Counted from the stretch's first letter, positions 1 to 10,983 are shown. The stretch is DNA of 64,000 nucleotides from Acanthosepion esculentum (GCA_964036315.1 OZ038487.1:55489909-55553908), one strand, 5' to 3'. Notes: generated from the letters alone by a model not told the origin. A program made the numbers and translations.

Positions 1-569
1 ACAAAAAATAGAAATCTCTTTTTTCACATGGAGTGTACATCAAAAGATGAACATAGAATGGTTTGGCTGAAACATTGTAGTAACAACAAAACCAGAAAAA
101 AAATAAGTTCACAAGTGTAAATGATTTCAGAAATTTTTTAATTTTTTACTTTCCTTCTATCTTTCTTTTTGTCTAGATTAGAGCATTTCTTTTTAGAGTG
201 AAAACCTGATTTGAGTTCTTAACTTATGGAAGAAGAGTTTTCGCACCAAACAAAAGAGAAAATCACGCAAGCAAGAGAGATAAAGAAGAGACTATTCATG
301 AGTAAATATGTTTTGTGTTGGATGAAGATCATGTGTGTGTGTGTATACAGCTGACTATATCTGTGTATGAGTCTCTATTTAGTGGGCATGTATGTATATG
401 CATGCATACTTTGAGAGATTTCTCAAGCCAATTCCTTAGATGATATTCTGAAATAAAATCCTAATCTCACATACCAACAGAGATTATGTCATAAGATCCC
501 CAAACATCCAAATGAATTATAGGTACTTAAAACAATGTCTCTTCTCTACAGTATTAATTTTGACAAGGT
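1..569. other. AT-rich sequence without recognisable genes
   Basis: No coding potential or known repeat is visible. There is a short (GT)n run near 333-345 and A-rich stretches. Confidence 0.6.
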
Positions 570-832
570 TTTAATCCTGGCACTAAGACAGTCTTCCTCT
601 AAGTGACATGTCCCTTCAGGATGTTTCTGATCATGGCTCTCCACAATTTCCTATCCTTTGTGTCTCTTAATAAATTTTGTCTTTTCCTCATTTCTCCCAA
701 AACCTGCTCCTCCATTCATTTCTTCAAACTCACCATATAGGCAGTGCATTGTATCCTCTGGTCTTCAATCTATCCTGTGAGTATCAAATTTTCCAAGCCC
801 TCTTTCCTCATTATGTGCCCCAGGCTAAAGCA
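570..832 (-). mobile_element. LINE-C (RTE-like) 3' end fragment
   Basis: Read on the minus strand, decayed frames give the end of an RTE-like reverse-transcriptase ORF (motifs of the type HIMRKEGLENL, then RQNLLRDTKDRKLWRAMI). The same segment recurs at 5.1, 5.65, 13.8, 16.4, 17.8, 28.4, 40.1, 42.5 and 42.9 kb. All copies are 5'-truncated, as expected for target-primed reverse transcription. Frameshifts and stops show it is dead. The family assignment comes from motif recognition, not from a search. Confidence 0.65.
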
Positions 833-2388
833 GTAGCATATTTGTATATTTTAGATCATAACTTTTATGTATGTGCCATTTTGTAAGAGTCAGTAGCTTT
901 TTAAGTCTCCTTTATTTAAATATATAATATGTATAGTTACTGACAGGGGAAAAAAAAGTGAACTTTTTCATTGCTCATTATGGAAATAATTCTATATAAA
1001 AGGTTTTTGTGATTAATATCAATGCCACCAGATATAAACATGTATTCTTTGACTGCCCTGTCAGTGGGACCTAGAATATGCCAAATGCATCATCTGCAGA
1101 GTGGCAAGACTACTACAACAAAAGGGCCCATCTTCCAAATGGATGCTTGCAAACTTGAGTATAAACCCAAACAATATACGCCTGTGGGTGCAATTATAAT
1201 AATAAAAAAATACAGATTTCAGCATTAAACAAACCAGCCGGGGATGATATTTCATAAAACTCACCATGCTTTGATCTACCAATATATAAAATATATTGTA
1301 AATACACAGAATCTAATGATTATAATACATGATTTTTTGGCACTGATATTCAGAGAACTTAAAACGATTATTTGGTTATTTATTTTAGGGCATCATATTA
1401 CTTACAATTATTACTGCATGACACAAACAATAGTCAGCACATTATTTAAACAAATTAACAATAAATAATTAACAGTGCCTTTTTGTAGCCATCTGTTGGT
1501 TTTAGGTAAAAACTTTCAATGCAAGTATTGCAGGATATTGTTTTCTTGGACAGAAGAAGAAATGAGACAAGCCAAGGCAAGTCAAATTTGCTACAACTAA
1601 ATTTGTATAAATCTAATAATGTTTATAATAAATTAAAATTAAATTTTATTTAAAGTTGTAATAAATAATAATAACTTAAGATCATTTAAACCTTTTGACA
1701 TTCAATTTAATGGTTTCAACCCAATTTTATAAGGTTGGAAAAACTATCATTTAAGTAACACACTAATCAATTTACTGTTTTAAAAAAATTATTAAATTAT
1801 TAATTGAAATAAGTGCTGCATAATTTGTTGGGTTTTATTTTGTTTATAAGTAACTGTAATTAAATTTGACTATATCTTAAACAACCCCACTACTGATGTC
1901 AATTTGATTTAAGCAACATAAAAAAGAAAAATGTAAAATTAAGCAAAAAGTGTAACTAAATACATTGTTATATATTGTATTCAAGATTAGTTTCATTAGA
2001 ATGTCTTTGCTTTCTATTTATTAGGCCTAAGCAACTTGAGTATTATCACACTTATATTTGCCTAATACAAGAAATTTTGAATAAAAAGAAAAGACAAAAA
2101 GTGGGGTCATATTATACAAAAATACACATTTCCAAAAAATGTTTACACAGTTGAAAAAAATTCATTGAAACAGCAAGATTTCAAATAGAGTAATACTTCA
2201 ATTTAAGTTGTTTTGAGTTAATTCCTTTTCAATTAAATGTCAGTTTTTCTTAAATATTATATGGAAAAATAAAACTTGCCTTAAGTTGTTTTACTCAAGT
2301 TTACTTTGACCATTAAAAATATTAGAAATATCAAAACTGTAAAATAACAATAAACACATATAAAATCATATTTAAATAAATTTAAAAA

Positions 2389-2391
<3 letters not shown>
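833..2391. other. AT-rich gene-free stretch
   Basis: About 1.5 kb with very high A+T, especially 1600-1900 and 2280-2390. Only short chance ORFs occur, with no domains, repeats or RNA genes that I can recognise. Confidence 0.6.
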
Positions 2392-2431
<40 letters not shown>

Positions 2432-2435
<4 letters not shown>

Positions 2436-2566
2436 AAAATGTGGAAAAGACAAAGCAAAATCCGAATATGTGAGTTTACTGTTTTTTATTTTAACTCACA
2501 TATTCGCATTTTGCTTTGTCTTTTCCACATTTTCATTATACCGTCGGATCTACATCCACATATTTG

Positions 2567-2606
<40 letters not shown>

Positions 2607-2770
2607 AGTGTACATCAACATATTTGCTTATATATATATATATATATATGTAAGCAAATATGTGGATGTAGATCCGACAGTATGATGAAAATGTGGAAAA
2701 GGCAAAGCAAAATCCGAATATGTGAGTTAAAATAAAAAACAGTAAACTCACATATTCGGATTTTGCTTTA
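2432..2770. repeat. Nested palindrome made of Penelope-end sequence
   Basis: The first arm (2432-2570) starts GATGAAAATGTGG and is itself a hairpin: 45 bp at 2432-2476 pairs with 2493-2536 around a 16 bp loop. After two (TA)n runs and a 28 bp centre, the whole arm returns as its reverse complement at 2651-2770, so the structure is a palindrome of palindromes. The hairpin arm plus its loop (through GTTTACTGTTTTTATTTT) matches the 3' end of the Penelope-like element at 11.26 kb. The units may therefore derive from that element's terminal repeat. Confidence 0.75.
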
Positions 2771-2985
2771 TATATATATATATATATCTCATAACATTGT
2801 CAACAACAAAAAATAGCATAATAAAGTATGTTCAGCAGATGTTCTTATTTCAAATTCTTGCCAATAGGCAGCAGTCATGTGTTATTTTATGCTTCAACAC
2901 TGATTTTGAATTCAGACTAGTTTACATCTGTGCTATGCCAATGATATTCTTTCATTACATTTCATTTGTGATTTAGAATACATTT

Positions 2986-3100
2986 TTGTCCATGACCCCA
3001 AAGAAAAGTCCCAGTGCAAGTGCTAATGCTAAGCGTAAAGCTATATCACTAGAAGATAAAGTGGAAATTAATTATTTTATTCAGAATAATGTATGTACAT
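2986..3100 (+). pseudogene. Tigger/pogo-like transposase N-terminus, fragment
   Basis: The frame reads MSMTPKKSPSASANAKRKAI followed by SLEDKVEI, which resembles the start of the CENP-B/Tigger N-terminal helix-turn-helix (basic stretch, then S/T-L-E-x-K-V-E-I). The similarity stops after about 35 residues and the frame ends at 3168. No D-D-E core is present, so this is a short remnant or one exon of a domesticated gene. No terminal repeats are seen. Moderate to low certainty. Confidence 0.4.
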
Positions 3101-3889
3101 ATCATAATACTGTAATAGACAATATGGTGTGCTTATTTGCAGTTTATAGTGTGGTTATTTCAACTTAAGTCATTTTTTGACCTCTGGAACCAATTAACCA
3201 TGTAGGGTAAGGTAGACCTGTACACTAAATTAGCATAATAGATAATAAAACACAAAGTAGGCAGGTATTGATAACAATTGCTTAAAAAAGATATTTGATA
3301 TGTCAGCAATATTTATTTCTCACTTCATTCGTAATGGAAGACAATATTTTTTATTTTGTTTATTAATATATAGAAATATAATAAAGTCATATCAAACAGA
3401 AAAAGTATGATAGATTAATTAACAACTTAAAATGTATTGTTGGGTATGACTAGTTACCACCTTTCTGTGAAAGTTCAAAAATAAGTTTTGAAACAGCTAA
3501 ACAATAGCTAAACATCCAGTTCATTTTTATTTTTTAATATCTCGAAAAATTAAATATTTTAGTGAAATATATGTACAACATTGAGATTTTAATGAATGGA
3601 TCATATGGCAAAACTTTTCAAAAAATATTAACATAGTTATAGCTGTATTACGGGGTCATATTATACTCAAGGATGTAATTTATTCTGTTTTAGTTTCAGA
3701 AACATGGTGTAATATTATACATAAGAAAATACAGTAATACTTGTGTATAAAGTAAGCAACAAAAATCCTAAGTTTATTAAGAACTGTGGAATGTAAAGAA
3801 CAATTATCACCTTAGGAGCTTTGAAGTCAATATCAACTAACTATATTTTTGGATTAAAAATCAATTGAATTACAGAAAAGCATTAATAC
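3101..3889. other. AT-rich gene-free stretch
   Basis: Nothing recognisable beyond A/T-rich sequence. The short motif GGGGTCATATTATAC appears here (about 3652) and near 2102, suggesting a faint dispersed repeat. Confidence 0.5.
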
Positions 3890-4078
3890 TGATAGATATT
3901 TATTACTTGAATGTTATTTTTAGTGGATACTTGTATTTAAAATTCTGAGAAACTAACAACATTTTTATTTTTGTTTATAAATACACATTGCAAAATAAAA
4001 TCCTTACATTTGCCTTGATAAAATCCATCACAGGATCAAAGATGGCTAAGATAAATTTTCCTTTTATCTTTATTCATA
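3890..4078 (+). repeat. Palindromic repeat family P, partial copy
   Basis: The segment around 3978-4078 (from TTTATAAATACACATTGCAA through CTTACATTTGCCTTGATAAA to a TTTTCCTTTT end) matches 45930-46015 closely. In reverse orientation it matches 23126-23260, and a shorter related palindrome lies at 22665-22790. The 45.77 kb copy has inverted ends, so this is probably a MITE-like element; this copy is one half. Confidence 0.55.
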
Positions 4079-4815
4079 TACTTTTAGTTCTACCTGAACT
4101 TTTGCATGCAGATGCACACACACATATATATGTATATATATCTATATATATTGGTTCCATGGGAGGAAATTGAGTAAATAAGTTCAATAGATACATTACT
4201 TTATAGAGTAAATTAAGAAGAAAAAAAACAAAAAAAAAACTCTAACCTGAAAATGATTTTGTTTTTAATAACTTTGATTCTGTCCAATATTTTGTCATTA
4301 TTTGGAAGCATTGCAGGAGAAAAAGGCAAACGAGTGAATTTTCATCCAGATCTACCATTGGTTAAACAATTGATTGACATGAATTCCAATAAGCAGTTAA
4401 TGTATACTTATTGCTTATCAACCCTGCATCTCAAAGGAATCTCCTAAAAACCGTCTCTTAATCTCTTTCTTTGTTCTTTGTTTTATCAAAAAGATGTGAA
4501 CTGATGCTCAGTTTATTTGAGCATTTCCTTTATCTTTGCTATTTTAATTTCTTGTTTACTTATTTTTTGTAGAAATATCCCTTTAGAGTTAAATTCTGAA
4601 TTCCCATTGTTATATTTGTTTTAGGAATGGCTTCAAATAAGTTTCTGCATAATTTTGAAACAGTTTTTTTTTTTTCTCATTTCCATTTATTATGCATGTT
4701 CATATTCTCTATTTTTATTTGATCTGTATGAATGTCTTGTAAAATATTGTACTGACAAAATGTAAAAAATAAAAATACAAAGATAAAAGATTTTAATCAC
4801 AGGCAGCCATCTTAC
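4079..4815. other. Gene-free AT-rich stretch with short CA/TA repeat
   Basis: (CA)n/(TA)n occurs at about 4115-4150. The rest is unremarkable; no domain or RNA gene is seen. Confidence 0.5.
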
Positions 4816-4987
4816 AAAAGGAGCAGGGAGACATCTTATCTCACCAGGAATAGGGAATACTTCATGACACTTGTTAGTGACCAGAAGACATTCATTTTCT
4901 TCAATAATACTCAGAAACTCATAGTATGAAGCAGATCTTCTCTTTTCATGTGGAAAAGACTGTTTCCTCTTTGTTGGATACAAACCT
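4816..4987 (-). CDS. Candidate internal exon, unknown product
   Basis: On the minus strand a pyrimidine-rich stretch ending in TAAG (acceptor AG at 4989-4988) precedes an open frame. That frame ends at a good donor, GTAAGA, at 4815-4810. The 172 nt segment encodes about 57 residues, including YYEFLSIIEENECLLVTNKC and HEVFPIPGEIRCLPAPF. The composition looks globular, unlike the repeat-derived frames around it. I do not recognise the family. No neighbouring exon was identified, so it could equally be an unrecognised transposon fragment. Confidence 0.3.
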
Positions 4988-5094
4988 CTTAGATTAGAAT
5001 GCAGGAAAATTAAAATATTTCCATGTCATGCAATATGCCATTGTTAAGTTGTTAACACAAGTTATATAGAAACAAAAATGACATACTTAACATC
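4988..5094. other. Short AT-rich spacer
   Basis: Nothing seen. Confidence 0.4.
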
Positions 5095-5345
5095 AAAAAG
5101 AGACAGTTGAAATCTCTAGGGCACAAAATGAGGAAAGACGGCTTGGAAAATTTGATGTTCACAGGTCAGATTGAGAACAAGAGGGGCAGCGAGAAACAAC
5201 ACATAAATTACCTAGTAATCAGAGTGAATGGATGGCAGATCAGGGTTTAGGAGAGAAAGTAAAATGAGAAAATTTATTAAGAGATACAAAGGACAGGAAA
5301 TTGTGGAAAACCATGATCGCCAATGTCACACGACACAGAAAATAT
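5095..5345 (+). mobile_element. LINE-C (RTE-like) 3' fragment
   Basis: Contains the conserved stretch that, with indels, encodes GHIMRKEGLENL-type sequence. It is followed by the WMADQG/RQNLLRDTKDRKLW segment and an end near ACACGACACAG. It lacks the upstream RT domains and is disrupted. Confidence 0.65.
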
Positions 5346-5649
5346 TGTTATAATAAGAATGGAATATCTCATTTTCTCAAATAGGGTAAATCAGGGAGTG
5401 TGACTGATATATGCAGTTCTATATTATAGAATAGATTAATATACACAAAGATGTTTTACTTCATATTTGCTTGCTGTAACTATAAACACATTTCTGTCTG
5501 AATTTCATGATAGGAAGTTATACTTATTTACATTTGGACTGTTCTCATAACCTTTGTTCTTATTATCACATTTTGACCATTGTGCCCTCTGGTCTTCCTC
5601 ATGGGTTTGCTGATATAGGTAATCAACAGGGAATTTCAAACTAGTAGAT

Positions 5650-5838
5650 TAAAGTGAAGGCAAGAGTGACAGGGAAAAGCAGCACATCACCTACCTAATG
5701 GGCTTGTGTAAATGGTTGGCAGAACAGGGATTACAATATATAGCAAAAAGACAAATTTTAGTAAGGAATTATAAAGGACAGGAAATTGTGGAGAGCCATG
5801 ATATCCCACATCCTGAAGGTATATGGCATATGGAAGAA
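5650..5838 (+). mobile_element. LINE-C (RTE-like) 3' fragment
   Basis: A second, shorter copy of the same 3' segment (TGTAAATGG, then CAAAAAGACAAATTTTAGTAAG, then the conserved GGAAATTGTGGAGAGCCATG). It is followed directly by a B-box-like GAGTTCAAATCCTG at about 5849. Confidence 0.6.
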
Positions 5839-6145
5839 GAATGCTGAGTTCAAATCCTGGATTGGGTAGTGCAGACTTAGACACACTGGGAATAGGGCAA
5901 GTGATAACTAGACTGTACTAAATAAAAACAAGATAAGGCATTCCAAGACATGGACAGTGAAATGAGAACTATCTCTCATCATTGATTAAATAAAGTGTTC
6001 AGTTCCAAATTCCCTGAAGATTACCCGAATCAACAAACACCTGAAGACATCTAAAAGGAATAATTGCTGAAATATCATGATAATAACAACAAAGAGGAGA
6101 ACATTAGCCTGAATGTAGATAATGTAGATAGTACTAAAATATTAT
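5839..6145 (+). repeat. Repeat family G, possible tRNA-derived SINE
   Basis: A B-box-like GAGTTCAAATCC at about 5849 is followed by a body shared with 16622-16825 and 24730-24945. The shared parts are an AAGACATG...AGAATGAGAAC block, CCATGGATTAAATAAA-like sequence, a CACCTGAAGA motif, a GAAACAT-like motif, and GATAATAACAACAAAGA. The CTGAAGA...GAAAC pairing resembles a hammerhead core, but this copy is too degenerate to fold properly. Confidence 0.5.
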
Positions 6146-6577
6146 CAGCATGATCTTCATGTCATTTGTATCTGATAGTTCTCCTTCAAGATCAACAGAC
6201 AACAAATCTCTGAATACTGTGGCACTTTCCTCAATACTCTTACCAATTTCAGGTTTTAGATATTTTCAATTCATAAGAATTTTCAATACCATTTAATGTG
6301 TTCTCAAAATTACAGGTACTATTTTCTCTTCATTTTTTTTTTAAAATTTAATTTTTGTTCAATTTTTGCCTAAACAGTATCTGGTGGTTTTCACTGGAGA
6401 TCAAATAGCAATAAAATTCTTTTGGCTGATTTTAGTAATCCTATCACCTGGATGGTTTTAAAAATAAATAAATTTGTGGCAGTTGCTCTAATAAGCTCCA
6501 CTCCTTGGTACCTTGACCACATGAATTTAATCTTACTGTTCAATGGACTTAGTTCTCATCATTTTCATGTTTATATA
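6146..6577. other. Gene-free stretch
   Basis: AT-rich sequence with an 83-codon chance ORF that runs on into the mariner end. No recognisable family. Confidence 0.45.
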
Positions 6578-6900
6578 CAGAGTGCGATGGGTAAATTGTC
6601 GCCATTTTGTATTTTTAATTTCGCTTATGCGTGTTGTTTGTTTTTTTATTTTGTTAATTGTACAGTAGGGTAAGGTCAGCTGGGCATTGTCTGTGAGAAA
6701 AAGAGCGCCATGAAACAATTCCCCCTGCCAGAAATTTGGAAATATCATGTACTTTTTGGTATTAACAATGGAAGCTCCAATATGAACATTTCAGAGTGTT
6801 TGGGTGCCAATCTGAGGACAATGCAGAGGATTCAGAAAGAGTTGGATGAGTCTAATGGTGATTACGAAGGTACAGCATCTTGGAAAACTCACTCTGATCA
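6578..6900 (+). mobile_element. Mariner-like element (DD37D type), 5' part only
   Basis: A terminal repeat CAGAGTGCGATGGGTAAATT follows TA at 6576-6577. The opposite end of the same family lies at about 62.83-62.86 kb. A transposase N-terminus starts at 6710 (MKQFPLPEIWKYHV, then NISECLGANLRTMQR and KELDESNGDYEGT), which is the first helix-turn-helix region. At about 6900 it runs straight into a LINE-A-type tail, so the catalytic domain is missing. Confidence 0.75.
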
Positions 6901-7062
6901 TTATCCAGTTCACATTCCTTCCTCTTCTTTTAAACAGGAGTAGAGTTTTATCTTGTTCAGGTATTGGGTTTCTGGTTCCTTCTAAAATCTTCGCATTTTC
7001 TTTTGACCCTTTGTGTCTCAGTGGCATTATCACCTTGTTTTGGACTGAAATGATTAAAAAAA
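6901..7062 (+). repeat. LINE-A-type 3' tail repeat
   Basis: The block runs from GTTCACATTCCTTCC through GGGTTTCTGGTTCC and CTCAGTGGCATTATCACCTT to GAAATGATTAAAAAAAAAA. It is also present at 14790-14965 and, as three tandem copies, at 51130-51700. It ends in the same A-rich tail as LINE-A. Confidence 0.6.
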
Positions 7063-7082
7063 AAAGTAAAGGAATCATGATC

Positions 7083-7285
7083 AATGGCTGCACTTTTGCC
7101 TTAAACATCCATTGCGATGCAAGTTCACCCCAGGACTTCTAGTGAGAAACTTGTGTATATGGACTATTATCCAAAGATGCTGCAAAAATAGTCAGATCCC
7201 ACCATCTTTACAAAAATTAGATCAGACCAAAAAATAGAGTATTACTGCCATATCTGGAGACTTGAGAGTGTTCAAACTCATTTAT
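7083..7285 (+). mobile_element. LINE-B reverse transcriptase fragment, 5' piece
   Basis: Frames here give TFALNIHCDAS-like sequence followed by a degenerate version of the family motif (I/M)EYCCHIW (here ITAISGDL in a shifted frame). The LINE resumes at about 7516 after an inserted SINE. Confidence 0.5.
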
Positions 7286-7515
7286 GCCACTTTGTATTAC
7301 ATTAATTTACATGCTAATACACTTGGGAAAGGTATTAATCCTCTTCTTCTCCCCCCCAGCTATGGGTAAATAGCAGAAGAGACTGGGTTCTATAGAGTTC
7401 GATAGCAACTGGTCTACTGCAGAAAGCAACCTAATATGTGAAAATATTTGCCTTGTCAGTCATGTATCAAAAGATACATGATCACCTAAGTGTGTATCAC
7501 GCATGGCAAATAACT
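7286..7515 (+). mobile_element. SINE-1 body inserted in LINE-B
   Basis: Matches the SINE-1 body at 58.68 kb and, in reverse, 26.22-26.46 kb (ACATGCTAATACACTTGGGA, TATGGGTAAATAGCAG, TGGTCTACTGCAG, GATACATGATC). The tRNA-like head is missing. LINE-B sequence lies on both sides, so this is a nested insertion. Confidence 0.6.
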
Positions 7516-7990
7516 AAACTGACTGAGGAGGTTGACTTATTTTCCACCTTACACTTCTTTCCCACAGACACAACTTCACAAGACTATTGCTACTCCATCA
7601 CTATTTCCATACCAAACAAGCTCTATTCTTTAGTTCCACTAGTTCAGACTTTTACAGCTAAGACCCACCATACTATGTCTATGATGTTGAATCAACATCA
7701 TTCTCTTTGTATTCCATTTGTAAGAAGGAAGTTCCTTTCAGACATCTTCTTCCAAAAAAAAAAAAAAGAGAAATTCTACATTGAAGAATAGATTCCTGTG
7801 TGGATGCATTTCCAAACAACAATATTAACCTCTTCAAGTCCAGTGTCAACCATTATCTATCCTCTATATCCTTAAAATCTTCACTTCCTGTTTCCTCCTC
7901 TTATGTTCATACTACACAACTCACTCAGTCTCTTCACAAGTTGAGTGGCTCTTGGGCCTTGTATTGAATGCATATTAGTAAAAGAAAATA
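7516..7990 (+). mobile_element. LINE-B 3' part with ORF end
   Basis: The open frame 7438-7791 covers the RT C-terminal region (LYSLVPLVQTFTAKTHHTMS, then HHSLCIPFVRRKFLSD). It is followed by the RLP-type motif in another frame and a 3' untranslated part ending GGGCCTTGTATTGAATG near 7965. It is a dead 5'-truncated copy. Confidence 0.6.
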
Positions 7991-8127
7991 AAAGAAAATT
8001 AAATAATCTTAACAATTTCCTCCTCCTGTTACTCCTAGCAGTATTTTCTGCTATTTTGAAACCCTCCAGCATCTTTTATTTGGCATCTAAGAGCAGTGTG
8101 AAGTAGCACAGATGAGAATATAATTTG

Positions 8128-8336
8128 TTTTAATCATTTTGCCCCAAGCAAGGCAATAAAGCCATTAAGGCATTAGGGATTACTGAGTGTGAAAAAATGC
8201 AAGAAAAAGAAAAACATTATTAAGGAGAAAGAAAAATAAAATAACAGAAATTAAGAAGACAGAAGATAATAATTGATATTGTATTTAAATTTTTGAAGAT
8301 CAAAGTTGACTGGAAGGAAAGAGACTGGAAGTGTGT
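8128..8336 (-). mobile_element. LINE-A 3' end fragment
   Basis: Begins on the plus strand with TTTTAATCATTTTGCCCCAA, the reverse of the LINE-A tail. It continues into the region encoding the LWNSLP-type C-terminus and is truncated within it. Confidence 0.65.
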
Positions 8337-8585
8337 TATATATATTTATATGCATAAGAAAAAGATGACAATAACATGAACACATGGAAATTTCATGATA
8401 TTTGAAAATTAAACCAATGGCATAGCACAAAAATTGAAATTCTTTGATAATGGCTCACCACAGCTGAAAGTAATCAGACATTGGAGAATTTATATTTTAA
8501 TATATGTACTGTAAACCAAAAAACTTAAATTAGAATTTTCAAAAATGATATTAAAACTATTCTACAATTCTATAAATTTTGTTTT

Positions 8586-8706
8586 TTATCATTTCACCCC
8601 AGGCAAGACAATAAAGCCACTAACATGCAAGGATTAGTGAGTGTGAAAGAATATGAGGAAAAGAAAAGCATTATTAATGAGAGAACAATAAAAGAACAGG
8701 AATTAC
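8586..8706 (-). mobile_element. LINE-A 3' end fragment, short
   Basis: The same tail (ATCATTTCACCCCAGGCAAG...) with about 120 bp retained. Confidence 0.6.
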
Positions 8707-8737
8707 AAATACAGATTTCATTAAAATTTTCCATTCA

Positions 8738-8781
<44 letters not shown>

Positions 8782-9299
8782 CCACATGATACATAAAGAT
8801 TTAAAATATTAATATTTAAATTTAATGAATTAAAATATTTATTTGATTTTCTTTAATTACTTCAGCTTTTGTGAAATCTCTTGTTAATATTGCTTTATCA
8901 CTAGGATAAATATGTAAGGTTTAGGTGAAATCAGTTTTTGAATTTAATGGCAGAATTACACTGGAATGCACCAGAATTTTAATAGACAGCATTCACCGTC
9001 TTTCACTCTTGAAGCAATCATCATAAACTCTCTATATGTCAGCAACCAAACTAATCTTATCAGCAAGGTCCACAAGTCAATATGCCTGCTCATCTATCAT
9101 GGAGTTTGTTTGCTTGCTCATCTGTTCACGTGTTTATTTATGGTACAACTTTTGGTGCCAGGAGTTGTCATTAAAGTCTGTGTAAATCCAGAGACAAGCC
9201 AGAATTTTCAAGGCTCATTTTCAAAACAGGTAACTTTCATCTTCCACTACAGAACATTCTTTCAGCATTATAACAATCATGTTCTCTCACACACACACA
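8707..9299. other. (TA)n and low-confidence open frame
   Basis: A (TA)n array lies at about 8742-8778. A 114-codon frame at 8966-9310 contains a hydrophobic stretch (VCLLAHLFTCLFMVQLLVPG). It includes a good donor-like AACAG/GTAACT at 9228/9229. No family is recognised and the 3' end runs into (CA)n/(TA)n, so I do not call it a gene. Confidence 0.3.
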
Positions 9300-9302
9300 C
9301 AC

Positions 9303-9337
<35 letters not shown>
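9300..9337. repeat. (CA)n(TA)n microsatellite
   Basis: Array directly bordering the Tc1-derived element that follows. Confidence 0.8.
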
Positions 9338-9339
<2 letters not shown>

Positions 9340-9344
<5 letters not shown>

Positions 9345-9720
9345 ACAGTTCAAACGTTTGAGGGGACACCTGGTAATTTTTTTAAATTGGCCCAAAATGT
9401 AATTGTTTTGTACTTTAAATAAGAGAAAATTATTATGCATGGTTAAAAAAAAGTGAGACATGATTTTTTATGAGAAATTTTATTATGACAAAAAGAAAAA
9501 AACATTTCCTGATTAAATTTTGTTCTCATCAAACTATTCTCCTTTAGCCTTGATTACTGCAGCAAAAAATTTTTGGCATTCATTGCAAAAGTTTCTCAAA
9601 GTTTGATAATTGATTCTATTCTTTTTTCAGTGACTCTAAGAGCTCTTTTTCATTTTTTCACTCTTCTGTCATGTTCATCTCATGCTAATTCTGAGGGCGG
9701 CTTCAAACTTTTGTAGTGTA
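9340..9720 (-). mobile_element. Internally deleted Tc1-like element
   Basis: One end reads CAACAGTTCAAACGTTTGAG. The other, read in reverse, starts CTACAAAAGTTTGAAGCCGC, so the ends form imperfect terminal inverted repeats. Both sides are TA-rich. On the minus strand, near 9610-9545, a frame ends NECQKFFAAVIKAKGE followed by a stop, like the C-terminus of Tc1 transposases (AVIKAKG). Most of the transposase is deleted. Confidence 0.6.
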
Positions 9721-9730
9721 TATATATTAT

Positions 9731-9822
9731 ATAAAAAAAGATTACTTGTAAATATCAATTTTACCCAGACTTCGATATTTAAAAATTATATCTGATATTT
9801 AAAGTAAGTAATCTTTCTTTTA
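9731..9822. repeat. Small hairpin repeat
   Basis: TATAAAAAAAGATTACTT pairs with AAGTAATCTTTCTTTTATA about 60 bp downstream. Possibly a tiny MITE. Confidence 0.4.
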
Positions 9823-10017
9823 TATTATATTAACACACTATTTTAATATTGAGCACTATATCTAAAAATATCTGCCGTTTCTCAAATCTTAAATAAATTT
9901 AATAGGTTCTGTTTTTATCTAATCTTCATCAGAAATTTTTAGAAAAATTACTAAAAATTTCTAAATAAAAGTGAAACATGTTAAATTTGTAAATTTTCCT
10001 ATTTTATTTCAATTCAT

Positions 10018-10018
10018 G

Positions 10019-10105
<87 letters not shown>
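10018..10105. repeat. (CA)n(TA)n microsatellite
   Basis: (CA)8 followed by about 36 TA repeats. Confidence 0.9.
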
Positions 10106-10107
<2 letters not shown>

Positions 10108-10340
10108 CTGCAAATATTACTTTTAGTGGATATTAGTGTTTGAAATAGATGCACCATTTTTACTTTGAACTGTGGGTATTATATGTATTGGCCTGCACAC
10201 TCAAGAAATCCTAATAAAGAAGATGCACTCTCCAGCTGGGTTGGAACCTGTATGCCCTTTGTAGGATCCAGTGCGCTCTTTGTTGGGCTGAGAATATATG
10301 TATATACATACACATACAAACATATACATCTGTGTGTACC
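10106..10340. other. Unclassified single-copy-looking sequence
   Basis: A GC-richer patch at 10185-10290 (CTCCAGCTGGGTTGGAACC...) does not match other parts of the window. It is followed by a TA/CA run. Confidence 0.35.
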
Positions 10341-10702
10341 TATATAAGGGCTGGCTTCTTGTGCCTGAGGTTATCTGTCGTATTGGGTTGCGAGTTGCAG
10401 ATGCCTGCTCAGTTACATTTAAATTTTGTCAACATCCACAGAGTCAACATTTGGTTTATAATGCAATTATTATGGACCACAGGTTCAATTTCTAGGAGAC
10501 AGTGCATAATCTGGTGTGTTCATTAGCTGAACGAAACCTGTACACTCAAACCCTTGGTCACAATGGCTTGATTAAGACAGCCATCAACAACTTCAGTTTC
10601 ATCTACACAATTGCACTCACAAGGCTTAGGTAAACCTGTGATATGGTTTTCAAGCACCTCCCAATGATGTTATATGTCTGGATCATCTCTCCAGGTGGAT
10701 GG
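10341..10702 (-). mobile_element. SINE-2 copy lacking its head
   Basis: Matches 46402-46790 (GAGTTGCAGATGCCTGCTCA; CACAAGGCTTAGGTAAACCT; the CACCTCCCAATG region) but stops before the tRNA-like promoter. Confidence 0.65.
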
Positions 10703-10844
10703 TTGGATGATTGTTTGGTTTTGTTTAATGACATATCAACTTCTATGGGTTATTTATAATGAAATCTAAATATTTGGGATGCAATTTTTTTTTATTAGAT
10801 AATTCTGGTTTTAGTGATGCAAATCTTATTAATTAACCTGTAGC

Positions 10845-10983
10845 TGGAATAGGAGAAGAGATGAATTCATATCTTTCTCAAAATATTTACACCTAAGTAA
10901 ATATAACAAACCCTACAGGAATTTGAACTCGACTCTCCAATTTCTCATTTTGAGCCTTTATCCATTACACCACACACACATCC
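10845..10983 (-). mobile_element. tRNA-derived SINE-1 part of a composite SINE
   Basis: Read on the minus strand: GTGTAATGG (A-box-like), then GAGTTCAAATTCCTG (B box), then the SINE-1 body. It abuts the 5S-like sequence at 10984-11096 with no spacer. Confidence 0.6.

Noticed and set aside
5839..6145. Hammerhead ribozyme in family G
   Set aside because: CTGAAGA and GAAA-like parts exist but no stem III with an allowed cleavage base could be drawn.
6791..7142. 105- and 98-codon ORFs across the mariner/LINE junction
   Set aside because: They span two unrelated repeats and are partly antisense.
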